From Dyella acidisoli (GTDB taxonomy: Bacteria > Pseudomonadota > Gammaproteobacteria > Xanthomonadales > Rhodanobacteraceae), in the NCBI RefSeq assembly GCF_030160295.1, contig NZ_BSOB01000022.1:1-47159 (forward strand): a stretch of DNA of 47,159 nt. The letters are read 5' to 3'. Position 1 is the stretch's first letter. Each line of letters begins with the position of its first letter. The notes under the pieces are model-generated. The model was not told the origin of the DNA and searched no databases. It worked only from the letters and a program-made list of their open reading frames with translations. Below, one piece after another: positions 34,280 to 42,476 of this stretch. Both the position numbers and the translations under genes were made by a program.

Positions 34280-35054
34280 GAGACACGCTCGACCGAGCCA
34301 GTGAACGCGGCCGGCTGCCCAATAGCGCACCACGATTGCGCCACAGCAACGCGCAGGCAAGCAGAAGTACCAGCACTGCAAAACCGATCAGTGCCAGCGA
34401 AGTCATGTCGCCGCGCAAAACGCCCGTGGTCACGGCACCGGCTGGAAGCTCGGTGGGTGAGCGCTGGAAGAATTGCACGGTGACGCGGCTGGGGTCGGTC
34501 AGGCCGTCGGTGCCGTTCATCACGGCAGCCTTGATGTCCGGCGCACGGCTTTCGATACCGGCATTGGGACGCGCAATGATCACGACCGACGCAGAACCGC
34601 TCGGCGGCTTGTCATCGATCGGGCTCTTGTCGGGAATCGACAAATACACATAGGCATCCACCACGCCGTCGAACTGCCGCAAGGTATGACCAAGCTGCTG
34701 TTCGCGGGCGTAGATGAAACGTTGCTTATCTTCCAGCGGTGAGGAAACGAAACCGTCCTTCTTGAAGATCTGGCTGATGTTGTCGATGCTCTGGTGCGGC
34801 AAACCCGCATCGCGCAGCACGGCCACCGCAGCAGGCATGTCATGGCGATCCAACACAACTTGCCAACCGTCGCCGCGTTCGGTGGGACGTTTGTCTGCAT
34901 CGATGCTGTGATTGAGCAACGCGGCCACCACCTCGTTGGCCTGCTGTTCGTCGAGCTTGTTGTACAAAACCTCGCGCGAACAGCCGACCAGCAGCCCCAA
35001 TGCAAGCATCAGGGCTGCTACTCGCCACCTCTTTTCAATCGTCCATTTAGGCAT
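34269..35054 (-). CDS. sctJ: SctJ: inner-membrane ring lipoprotein
   Basis: 261 residues. A signal peptide with lipobox LVGC puts the lipidated Cys at residue 25. The two ring-building modules follow: SREVLYNKLDEQQANEVVAA, LPHQSIDNISQIFKKDGFVS, KQRFIYAREQQLGHTLRQFD, VVDAYVYLSIPDKSP, SVVIIARPNA. A C-terminal transmembrane helix (SLALIGFAVLVLLLACALLW) ends in a basic tail. It forms the inner MS-like ring with SctD. The ATG at 35054 has GAGG eight nt upstream; an upstream in-frame start would spoil the signal peptide. Confidence 0.96.
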   Translation of the reverse strand: MPKWTIEKRWRVAALMLALGLLVGCSREVLYNKLDEQQANEVVAALLNHSIDADKRPTERGDGWQVVLDRHDMPAAVAVLRDAGLPHQSIDNISQIFKKDGFVSSPLEDKQRFIYAREQQLGHTLRQFDGVVDAYVYLSIPDKSPIDDKPPSGSASVVIIARPNAGIESRAPDIKAAVMNGTDGLTDPSRVTVQFFQRSPTELPAGAVTTGVLRGDMTSLALIGFAVLVLLLACALLWRNRGALLGSRPRSLARSSVSHER

Positions 35055-35064
35055 CACGCCAACC

Positions 35065-35469
35065 TCAGGACTGCTGGCGGAACAATTGCTGCACGCCATC
35101 CGAACTGCGATTGGCGACGTTCGAGGTCAGCTCCGCCTGGAACACCATTTCCTGGCAACGCATCGTCATGTCGATGATCTGGCTTGGCGCCAGATCGCGA
35201 CCGCTGCTGCGCATGGTGTCCGCCAGCTTGCCAAGCTGAGCAGTACGACCGTTGAGCGAATCGAACTGGTTCAACACCGCCTTGACCGCTGCTGACAGCT
35301 CCTGCGGCACGGGTGCCACCTGCTCTGTCTGCGCAACATTCGCCGGTGCCGCGTCGGCGAGGGTTTGGCGGAACTTCGCGATGTCGTCGACATGTGCCGG
35401 CGCGGCTGCGGGGGATTGTGTCGCAGCAAAGTCGGCCACGTTGACCATTTGAGTCGGAAGCACGTTCAT
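35065..35469 (-). CDS. sctI: SctI: type III inner-rod protein
   Basis: 134 residues. An unstructured Ala/Pro-rich N-terminus is followed by helices (VPQELSAAVKAVLNQFDSLN) and a C-terminal helix QEMVFQAELTSNVANRSSDG ending QQLFRQQS, which is the conserved SctI/YscI/HrpB pattern. It forms the rod that joins the export gate to the needle. GGAG precedes the ATG at 35469. Position directly before sctJ is conserved in Ysc-type operons. Confidence 0.85.
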   Translation of the reverse strand: MNVLPTQMVNVADFAATQSPAAAPAHVDDIAKFRQTLADAAPANVAQTEQVAPVPQELSAAVKAVLNQFDSLNGRTAQLGKLADTMRSSGRDLAPSQIIDMTMRCQEMVFQAELTSNVANRSSDGVQQLFRQQS

Positions 35470-35495
35470 GGAGGAATCTCCCAATGGCTAACTGC

Positions 35496-35870
35496 TTATC
35501 CCTGCTTCTGGCCCAGCGTGTTCAACGCCTGGCCTACGGCATTGGTCGAGGTCGATGCGCTGGTCGAGATGAACTGCATCTTCAGGCTCTCCGCCGTCAG
35601 TTGCGTCAGCACGGAAGGATTGTCCGAACCGCTGGTGGCACCGTTCTGGCCATCGGCGCTGGCATCGGAGCCATTGTTGATCTGGTCCGACAATGCGGTG
35701 ACTTTGTTGGCCTGCTGATCGAGCGCATTGCCCCATGCCTTGGCCATGGCTTCGAACCAGCTGTTGGATTGATCAGTGCTGACCGTCTGGCCTGCCGAGG
35801 CAGCGCCGTTTGAGATCATGGTGTTGGCGAACTGACTGCTACCGCTTGTGTTGATCGTGTTGTTGCTCAT
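35496..35870 (-). CDS. Small helical protein in the SctF (needle) position
   Basis: 124 residues, rich in Asn/Ser/Thr/Gln/Ala with no Cys or Pro-rich parts except a short linker. There are two amphipathic helices (SWFEAMAKAWGNALDQQANK; LTAESLKMQFISTSASTSTN) and a C-terminal helix AVGQALNTLGQKQG. Needle and filament subunits are small helical hairpins that polymerise through such a C-terminus. It sits between sctD and sctI, where Ysc operons encode SctF. It is longer than usual needles (about 80 residues) and could instead be an EspA-like filament subunit. AGGAGACG precedes the ATG. The call rests on position and composition. Confidence 0.6.
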   Translation of the reverse strand: MSNNTINTSGSSQFANTMISNGAASAGQTVSTDQSNSWFEAMAKAWGNALDQQANKVTALSDQINNGSDASADGQNGATSGSDNPSVLTQLTAESLKMQFISTSASTSTNAVGQALNTLGQKQG

Positions 35871-35966
35871 TATCGTCTCCTGCCTGGTGAAGGGGGGCCT
35901 CACTGATGGGCGGGCTCCGTGGTTATCGAGCCGGCCTGATGCAGCCGGTTCGACGATGCTTGCCAC

Positions 35967-37280
35967 TCAACGACGATTCGGCACGGGAGCCTCCGCCGTT
36001 GCGCTGGGTTGTGCTGCGGGTTGCGCCACCACGCCCGGGGGAAGGCCAGGTGCGCTGCTGCTTGATGCTGCCGGTATCAAATGCGCCATGGCGACCGAAT
36101 CCATGTCGCCCAGTGGATGCGGCGTGACGTATTTATCGTCCTTGTTGAGCTGCATATAGGTGTTGTCCGGCATGCGGACCAAAATGTTGTCGTCGCTGGT
36201 GACACCGACCAGGATGCCGCCTTGCGGCAATGCGCTGCCCGGGTAGTAGCGCGACTCGTCGCGGGTCACCACGTAGCTGTTGGCACCACTGCTGACGTGA
36301 CGGATGAGCTTGCCTTCATCCAGTTTGGGTGGCTCGGGCTTGTGCTCGTCGTAATTACGCAGCGCCAGGCTGAGACCGACGTCATTATTGAGGCCTTGCA
36401 TATCAGTCGAACCAAGCACATCGCGCTTGACGCGTTCGGTGCTGTCCGCATCACCAAAGTGGCCATCGACCTCGATCAGTCCTTCATCCAGCAAGCGCGT
36501 TTCCACCGTGTAGCCATGCATGGCGAAAATATCTTTCACCTGCTTGGCGACACTCGGCCAATCGCGCACTTCCAGTTCCGTAGTCAGACCCGTCTCGGAA
36601 AGCTTCTGCTTGAGCTGGGGCAACTGAGCAACATTACCCACGACGCCACGCACGATCAGCCGATTGCCGTCGTCAACGATCGCCACGACATGCTGCAACG
36701 ACATCTGCCGCAGGATGCCTCGCGTCTGCTCCAACTGCTCGCCGACGGTGCGCAGATGAACCGGTGTAGGGTGTTTCACCTTCCAGCTTCCCACCAGAAT
36801 GAGCACAGCGAACATCAGCAACAAACCGACGATCGCCAAAACACCGCGCCGTCGACTGGCCAGCTGTTTGCTCGCCAGAGCGGCTTCGGCATGATCGGCG
36901 GAATCGGCAAGACTCAGCCAGCGCTCGCTCCAGTGCGGCCCCACGGCAAACTGCACCTTGCCAAGACGCACCATGGCGAAGTGTTCGAGCGTGATGTTCT
37001 CTCCCTCGGCAATTTGCCTTTCTTGCGCCTCGACATCACCGTTCAGCGCGCGCAGTAGCACCTGATCACCCACCACGGTGAGCACGCAGTGATGATCTTG
37101 AATATCCGCATCGCCAAGAATCAGATCGCAATCGTCCGCCTGACCGATCATCAGAATGCCGCGCTCAGGCAACCGGAATTCCGCTCCTGCGTGTACACCG
37201 CTGAAGACACGCAGGCGCAGCTGCACGCGCGGAGACGGCCGCTCCGCGTTATGAGTTCGATTGACGACTTGGCTGCTCAT
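35967..37280 (-). CDS. sctD: SctD: inner-membrane ring protein with FHA domain
   Basis: 437 residues. The N-terminal cytosolic FHA-like domain (about 20-112: LRLRVFSGVHAGAEFRLPER, GQADDCDLILGDADIQDHHC) would bind SctK. One transmembrane helix follows (about 145-166: GVLAIVGLLLMFAVLILVGS). The periplasmic part has repeated ring-building modules (LIVRGVVGNVAQLPQLKQKL, LIEVDGHFGDADSTERVKRD). A tail rich in Ala/Pro/Ser (about 405-437) is longer than in many relatives. Only 21 bp separate it from sctC. The ribosome site is weak. Confidence 0.9.
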   Translation of the reverse strand: MSSQVVNRTHNAERPSPRVQLRLRVFSGVHAGAEFRLPERGILMIGQADDCDLILGDADIQDHHCVLTVVGDQVLLRALNGDVEAQERQIAEGENITLEHFAMVRLGKVQFAVGPHWSERWLSLADSADHAEAALASKQLASRRRGVLAIVGLLLMFAVLILVGSWKVKHPTPVHLRTVGEQLEQTRGILRQMSLQHVVAIVDDGNRLIVRGVVGNVAQLPQLKQKLSETGLTTELEVRDWPSVAKQVKDIFAMHGYTVETRLLDEGLIEVDGHFGDADSTERVKRDVLGSTDMQGLNNDVGLSLALRNYDEHKPEPPKLDEGKLIRHVSSGANSYVVTRDESRYYPGSALPQGGILVGVTSDDNILVRMPDNTYMQLNKDDKYVTPHPLGDMDSVAMAHLIPAASSSSAPGLPPGVVAQPAAQPSATAEAPVPNRR

Positions 37281-37301
37281 GGTTTGAGGATGCTCGTTCG
37301 A

Positions 37302-39302
37302 TCAACGAATACTTGGCACCGTACTTGGGATTGGGGCTGCCTTTACCGGGGGCTGCGGTGGAATCGGTGACGCAGAAGGTTGCGGCTGGGAGGCGGGAGC
37401 CGGATTGTCAAAACGCAACAATCCCCGCTGCTTTGCCTGCTGGTCATCGATCTGTTGCTGCGACTCGATGGTGACTTTCGGTGTGCTCGGCGTCTGCTGG
37501 CCAGTGATCTGGTTGAGCGCGATGAGGCGTGGCGTGATCAGGAACAAGCGCTCGGTGTGCGCCCTCTGCTTCTGCACCGTCTTGAACAGATAACCCAGCA
37601 CCGGGATATTGCCGAGCACCGGGATCTTCTGATCGCTGTTAACGCCCTTATCCTGGATCAGGCCACCAAGCAGAAGGCCCTGGCCGTCCTCGATCACCGC
37701 CTGCGTATTCACGGCGTTGTTGGCGACGATAGGGTACGACACGTTCTGCGAATCCGCGGCCGAGAATGTGATGCTGCCATCGTCGATCTGCACCATCATG
37801 CGGATCTTTAGCACACCATTCTCTGAAACCAGATGCGGCGTCACGCGCAGGGTGGTGCCGGCCACGACGTTGTACAAATCGGAGTTGTAAGCGCCCGATA
37901 CCGGCACGTAAACGGTCTGGTTGCTCTGGATCACCGCCTCGGTGTCGTTCATGGTGATCACTTGCGGGCGCGTCACCACATGCGTGATGTTGTCCGTCTC
38001 CAGCGCATCCACATTCGCAATGAAATGTGCCGGGTCACCCAGGATGGCGCCGATCTGTCCACCGCCACCGAACAGGCTGGCCAGTGCGGACAAAGCGGAA
38101 CCGTTTTTCCCACCTAGCAGTGCGCCGGCCAGCGCCGCCTTGGACTGGTCTGCATTGAGCGTAGAGCTGTTGTTGGTGGTGAACCCGGTAGTGATACCTC
38201 GGTTTCGATAGAACCAGTTGACGCCGAGCGAACGTGCCCTCTCCTTGTCCACATCGATGATGGTCGCCTCGATCTCGACCATCTGTGGCGCAACGTCGAG
38301 GTTGCGGATCAGCTCGTCATACATCGGCATGCGATCGGCGGTATCGCGCACAATGATCGCGTTGCGAAAGGTGTCAGCAACGATGCGACTGTCGCCCTCG
38401 CCGTGTACGGCCTGCACGTTATTCTGCGGCTGCGGCGTGGAGGCTGAATCATCCGACGCAGTGCCGTTGTCCTCGTTGTTCTGCACCGGCACCGTGTAGT
38501 TGCCCAGCGGCGGCGGTGGCTGCTGGCCCATGCCGGCCAGGCCCTGGCCGCGCAGGCCTTGTTGACGCGCGGAGACCAACCGCTCACGTACACCACCGAA
38601 TTGATCGCCGCCCGGAGCACCCACCAACTGACGCAGCACCGTCGCCACGCCAGGAATGGTGACCTGGCGATTGCCGATCATCATCGTCGTATCCGACGCC
38701 CAGGCGTATTTCAGCGGATAGAACTTGAAGCGAGTGCTCGCATTCTGACCAAGACCGGAGATGGTCTGCGCCATCTGCTTCACCTGGTCAGTGAATCGCT
38801 TGGTGCCGGTGATCATCACCAGGCCTGTGCTCGGCTCCAGCCGCCAGACATTGCCGCTGGCGGCGTCGGCCCAGTTCACGCTGGCCATGGCAGCCAGGAA
38901 TTGCTGCTCCACCGGCAGCGGCACGCTGGTGTAATCCGTCTCCCGTTCGGTGTTGAGATATACGTAGACGGCCGAACCATCCCAGTACGCCAGCAGTCCG
39001 TTGCTATCGGCAATCTTGCGCCACACCTGTGCATAGCTGCCTTTGAAATTGCCATTGAGCGTGCCGGAACGTGCCGCCACCTGCTGGCTCATGACCACTT
39101 CCAAACCCTGGTCATGGAAGAAATCCGGCAGAAACTCGTGCAGCGTCTTGTCGCTCTGAATTTCGACCATGCCTTTCTTGAACGGGATCGATGCCGCTTG
39201 CGTCAGTGTCGCGCACAGCATCAAACCCACGAGCAGCAGCGAACCTCCGATCCGTCGGCCGAGTCCCGCACGCCATCCACCCCTGCTTTTCTTCCGCATC
39301 AT
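37302..39302 (-). CDS. sctC: SctC: outer-membrane secretin
   Basis: A 666-residue secretin of the type III family. A basic N-terminus and signal peptide (GGSLLLVGLMLCATLTQAAS) lead to N0/N1-type domains (MVEIQSDKTLHEFLPDFFHD, YAQVWRKIADSNGLLAYWDG), an N-domain with Gln/Gly/Pro-rich insertion (about 255-300), and then the secretin core (MVEIEATIIDVDKERARSLG, VVTRPQVITMNDTEAVIQSN, VPVSGAYNSDLYNV, IPVLGNIPVLGYLFK, RLFLITPRLIAL). The C-terminal Pro/Gln tail may bind a pilotin; no pilotin gene was seen. Two ATGs start the frame (39302, 39299). Confidence 0.96.
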   Translation of the reverse strand: MMRKKSRGGWRAGLGRRIGGSLLLVGLMLCATLTQAASIPFKKGMVEIQSDKTLHEFLPDFFHDQGLEVVMSQQVAARSGTLNGNFKGSYAQVWRKIADSNGLLAYWDGSAVYVYLNTERETDYTSVPLPVEQQFLAAMASVNWADAASGNVWRLEPSTGLVMITGTKRFTDQVKQMAQTISGLGQNASTRFKFYPLKYAWASDTTMMIGNRQVTIPGVATVLRQLVGAPGGDQFGGVRERLVSARQQGLRGQGLAGMGQQPPPPLGNYTVPVQNNEDNGTASDDSASTPQPQNNVQAVHGEGDSRIVADTFRNAIIVRDTADRMPMYDELIRNLDVAPQMVEIEATIIDVDKERARSLGVNWFYRNRGITTGFTTNNSSTLNADQSKAALAGALLGGKNGSALSALASLFGGGGQIGAILGDPAHFIANVDALETDNITHVVTRPQVITMNDTEAVIQSNQTVYVPVSGAYNSDLYNVVAGTTLRVTPHLVSENGVLKIRMMVQIDDGSITFSAADSQNVSYPIVANNAVNTQAVIEDGQGLLLGGLIQDKGVNSDQKIPVLGNIPVLGYLFKTVQKQRAHTERLFLITPRLIALNQITGQQTPSTPKVTIESQQQIDDQQAKQRGLLRFDNPAPASQPQPSASPIPPQPPVKAAPIPSTVPSIR

Positions 39303-39337
39303 GAATTGTTTTCACACTCCGTTGAAAGTTCGCAGCA

Positions 39338-41404
39338 TCAAACAGCGAGTTGTCCAACCGGCACCAGCCGCAGATCAGGCACCAGTTCCTGGTAAGAAAG
39401 CACGGGAATATCGGCGTACTCCGCCTCGGTAAGCTTGCGCAGGTGGCGTCGCACATCGGTCGAACTCAGCATCACCATCGAGCCGCCGTGGTCGCCGCGG
39501 CTGTAGTCGCCGATTTGCACCAGCAATCGCGCCGCAAGATCCGGTTCGACTGCCAACTGCGTGCCCGCCGGACCGTTATGCACGGAACGTCGCAAACGCT
39601 CCTCCAATTCAGGTCGCGCCACCAGCACGCGCAATACATGATCATCGTCGGCGTAGCGGTAGCTGATATGGCGGCGCAACGACACACGCACGTATTCGGC
39701 CACCAGCACGATGTCTTTCTCGCGACTGGCCGCATCGGTAATCGCCTCGAACACGTCGCGCAACTGACGGATCGGCACACGCTCCTCGACCAGCCGCTTG
39801 AGTACGTCCGCGACACGCTGTGGCGACACTACGCGCAGCATCTCGCGCACCAGGTCGGGGTAGTCGCGGCTCAAACCGTTGGACAGATTGGACGTCTCCT
39901 GGATACCGACGAAAAGCGACAGATGCCGCTCCAGCGCGAGGCGGATGTGCTCGCGCAGCACCTGCGGTGGTTCGAGCACGCGCGCGCCATGATGACTGTC
40001 GCGCGCCACCCATCGGCCGGGAAATCCGGTAACGCCCTCGGTCGCCACTGCGCCGTCGCTTTGACTTTGCGCCGGCAACGCAGCACGCCCAGGTAAAAAC
40101 ACCGATTCCGACTTCAGGATGCCGGAACCGATGCGCACCCCGTACGCATAGAGTGCATAACCGTGATCAGGAAGGTTCAGCCCCGCTCGCAACGCGGGCT
40201 TCGGCAACGGCACGCCATATTCCTCGCGCAGGCTGCCAACCACCTGCCGGAACAGATTGCGCACCTGATTACTGCCCAGTGCCTGCAACGCCGACATATT
40301 CACTTCAAGCAGTAATGCTGGCGGCGGCATCAGTGCGTCGGTGTCGGCCACATCCGGCGGTAGCAGTTCGGCCTGGCTTTCCGGCACCTTGAACACCTTG
40401 CGTAGAAAGCCGACGCGTTCACGCATGCGCCATGACGCAACCCCCACCAAGATCACACCAATCGGAAGGAATACGACGATCGGAAAACCCGGCACCAGCA
40501 TCATGCCCAGCGCGATGCAGCCAACGATCATCATTACGCGGGGTTCACCCGATATCTGTCTGGCGATGATCGCGCCGAGATTGCGGTCTTCTTCATCACC
40601 GGCGGTGCGCGTTACGATCAAGCCGGCGGATATCGATGCAAGCAAGGCGGGAATCTGGGCCACCAGGCCATCGCCGATGGTAAGCACGCTATATGTATGC
40701 ACGGCATCGTCCATGCTCATGCCATGCATCATCACGCCCACGCCGAGACCGCCCAGCAAGTTGATCACGATGATCACCATGCCGGCGATCGCATCGCCCT
40801 TGACGAATTTCATCGCGCCGTCGAGCGATCCATGCAGCTGGCTTTCCACTTCCAGCAAGCGCCGGCGTCGACGCGCCTCGTCCTTCTCCAGCAGGCCCGA
40901 GCGCAAGTCCGAATCGATCGACAGCTGCTTGCCGGGCATGGCGTCGAGCGAGAAGCGCGCCGCCACTTCGGCAACGCGCTCGGCACCCTTGGCGACGACG
41001 ATGAATTGCACCACCGTGATGATCAAGAACACCACCAAGCCGACAATCAAATTGCCGCCGACCACCATGTTGCCGAACGTATCGATGATGTGGCCGCCAT
41101 CCGCATTAAGAAGAATCGATCGCGTGATCGCAATCGACAACGCCAGGCGAAACAGCGTGGTCAGCAGAAGCACGCTGGGAAAACTGGAAAACGCCACCGG
41201 CGCCGGGATATAGATAGCGACGAGCAGCAAGCCCACGCCAATAAGCATGTTCAAGGCGACCAGTGCGTCGATGGCGACCATGGGCAGCGGCAGGATCATC
41301 AAACCGATGATCGCCACGACCCCGGCCACTAGAACCAGGTCGCTATAGCTGCGCGAACCACCCGTATTCGAGCCAAGTCGCGAAAGGATCGACTCGAAGG
41401 CCAT
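39338..41404 (-). CDS. sctV: SctV: export-gate protein (FHIPEP family)
   Basis: A 688-residue major export-gate component. The N-terminal half has about eight membrane helices (SDLVLVAGVVAIIGLMILPL, IVGLVVFLIITVVQFIVVAK) and the conserved FHIPEP loop (VAEVAARFSLDAMPGKQLSI, DSDLRSGLLEKDEARRRRRL). The C-terminal cytosolic domain (about 355-688) forms the nonameric substrate ring. The ATG at 41404 was chosen (GAGGG ten nt upstream); the frame upstream to 41467 has no support. It heads the long minus-strand sct operon. A 403-bp gap separates it from the FliO-like gene upstream. Confidence 0.96.
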   Translation of the reverse strand: MAFESILSRLGSNTGGSRSYSDLVLVAGVVAIIGLMILPLPMVAIDALVALNMLIGVGLLLVAIYIPAPVAFSSFPSVLLLTTLFRLALSIAITRSILLNADGGHIIDTFGNMVVGGNLIVGLVVFLIITVVQFIVVAKGAERVAEVAARFSLDAMPGKQLSIDSDLRSGLLEKDEARRRRRLLEVESQLHGSLDGAMKFVKGDAIAGMVIIVINLLGGLGVGVMMHGMSMDDAVHTYSVLTIGDGLVAQIPALLASISAGLIVTRTAGDEEDRNLGAIIARQISGEPRVMMIVGCIALGMMLVPGFPIVVFLPIGVILVGVASWRMRERVGFLRKVFKVPESQAELLPPDVADTDALMPPPALLLEVNMSALQALGSNQVRNLFRQVVGSLREEYGVPLPKPALRAGLNLPDHGYALYAYGVRIGSGILKSESVFLPGRAALPAQSQSDGAVATEGVTGFPGRWVARDSHHGARVLEPPQVLREHIRLALERHLSLFVGIQETSNLSNGLSRDYPDLVREMLRVVSPQRVADVLKRLVEERVPIRQLRDVFEAITDAASREKDIVLVAEYVRVSLRRHISYRYADDDHVLRVLVARPELEERLRRSVHNGPAGTQLAVEPDLAARLLVQIGDYSRGDHGGSMVMLSSTDVRRHLRKLTEAEYADIPVLSYQELVPDLRLVPVGQLAV

Positions 41405-41807
41405 TAGCTGGGAACCCTCGGATCCCTGACGATCCCTTTGACATGACGTGCGCACCCCGCTCGCCAATATGGCGGCGCGCTGGTGTCGCTACGAAATGAA
41501 CCATGGATGGCCAGCACGTACGGCTCCGACAAGCAAGAAAGCATAAATAGAGCGGCATTCGCCACTCGAATCCTTGCCGTTGCCAACGCTCCAAAACAGC
41601 GATACGCATGGCCGATGCCCCCTGTCGGCAATCGGTTCTGAGCGAACGTACCAGCGTTTCCAAAAATCGAAACCTGGGGGAGACCCTAGGTTTTGCATTA
41701 ATGAAGATGAAGAGAAAATGTCGGTGACACATTCTTCTTAAAATTGCCTAGCGCATCGCAATTCAAGCGTGAGGATTGTCGCGTTTGAAATCATCACAAA
41801 AAATTCA
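41405..41807. promoter_or_regulatory. Long leader upstream of sctV with an AAACCT/AGGTTT dyad
   Basis: This 403-bp gap in the minus-strand operon contains no convincing gene. At 41670-41693, AAACCTGGGGGAGACCCTAGGT followed by TT forms an imperfect stem (AAACCTGGG with CCC-T-AGGTTT). Its CCCTAGG core recalls the repeats at 25494-25532. An AT-rich stretch at 41690-41760 could contain a promoter for sctV, but I cannot assign -35/-10 boxes with confidence. Confidence 0.35.
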
Positions 41808-42155
41808 TCATGGTGGTGTCGTCGTGTCCATCGCACGTAATTCGGCCAATAGCTCGATCTTGCTCGGTGTCACACCGAGCATAAATCTGCGCCCCTGTGC
41901 ATCGAGCACCACAACGCGCTCACGCGCGCCCACAGCCACCGCCTGGACCACTTTCATGGGACCGTTGCCGCTAAGCGCCCTGCCGCGTCGTAGCCACCAC
42001 AGCATGGCAAGTAACGCGGCTGTCACAGCAATCAACGGCACTAACAGGCCTAATAACGGGCTTAATGATGACCCGCCGCCTTCTGGAGCATTCGCAGCAA
42101 ATGCTGCACTTGGCCAAAGTAGGACAACAAGCACATTGCATATCAATTTCTTCAT
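41808..42155 (-). CDS. FliO/MopB-family protein in the injectisome locus
   Basis: 115 residues. A signal peptide (LICNVLVVLLWPSAAFA) is followed by a short Gly/Ser periplasmic stretch, one membrane helix (31-55, LLGLLVPLIAVTAALLAMLW), a basic stop and a small cytosolic domain with the FliO hallmark VGARERVVVLDAQGRRFMLG followed by VTPSKIELLAEL (75-106). FliO helps assemble the FliP/FliR export gate and is normally confined to flagellar systems. Here it precedes sctV on the same strand and is divergent from the HK-RR-sctQRST operon, with no flagellar gene nearby. The start at 42155 was set by the signal peptide; the frame extends upstream to 42341. The domain call is good; its role in this system is inferred. 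Confidence 0.8.
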   Translation of the reverse strand: MKKLICNVLVVLLWPSAAFAANAPEGGGSSLSPLLGLLVPLIAVTAALLAMLWWLRRGRALSGNGPMKVVQAVAVGARERVVVLDAQGRRFMLGVTPSKIELLAELRAMDTTTPP

Positions 42156-42476
42156 GGCACTATCCGCTCCCCGATGAAGACAGCTCGATGTTTCGTCTTC
42201 ACGAAACATATCACGCTGTTTGAATATCTCGCCGATGTGTGTCGCCGAAGGTTGTGATGCGTAACCTTCCTTTGGTATGGCGAAACTGAAAAAAATTGGT
42301 ACCTGATACTCCCCGCCTACCCGGCTTAGTCTTTTGTTCATCCAGTGGTGACTTCATCTCGCTAGTCTTCCGGGCGTGGGGATACAAGCTGTGTTGGATC
42401 TTGCTGCATACGTCAAGTAGCTACATCACTTCGGTACGACCGGAGCGATCACCGGGTTATTCAAGGACAGGCGGCT
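42156..42476. promoter_or_regulatory. Divergent regulatory region of the type III operons with two dyads
   Basis: This region lies between the FliO-like gene (minus) and the histidine kinase (plus). ATGTTTCGT-CTTC-ACGAAACAT (42188-42209) is a perfect 9-bp dyad. GAAGGTT (42247-42253) and AACCTTC (42263-42269) form another with a 9-bp spacer. Further on, GCTTAGTCTT (about 42323) and GCTAGTCTT (about 42361) are near direct repeats. These are candidate operators for the adjacent FixJ-type regulator or others; no binding factor is known from the sequence. Confidence 0.45.

Noticed and set aside
41343-41732. 129-codon minus-strand frame in the sctV leader
   Set aside because: It overlaps the start of sctV, has Cys/Trp/Arg-rich composition and lacks a ribosome site.
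42156-42341. 62-codon N-terminal extension of the FliO-like protein
   Set aside because: It covers the dyad-rich promoter region, and the ATG at 42155 starts a proper signal peptide.
41405-42476. PIP box (TTCGC-N15-TTCGC) for HrpX-type control
   Set aside because: I looked for spaced TTCGB pairs in the two large type III regulatory gaps by eye and found none with correct spacing; a computed scan would be needed to exclude it.
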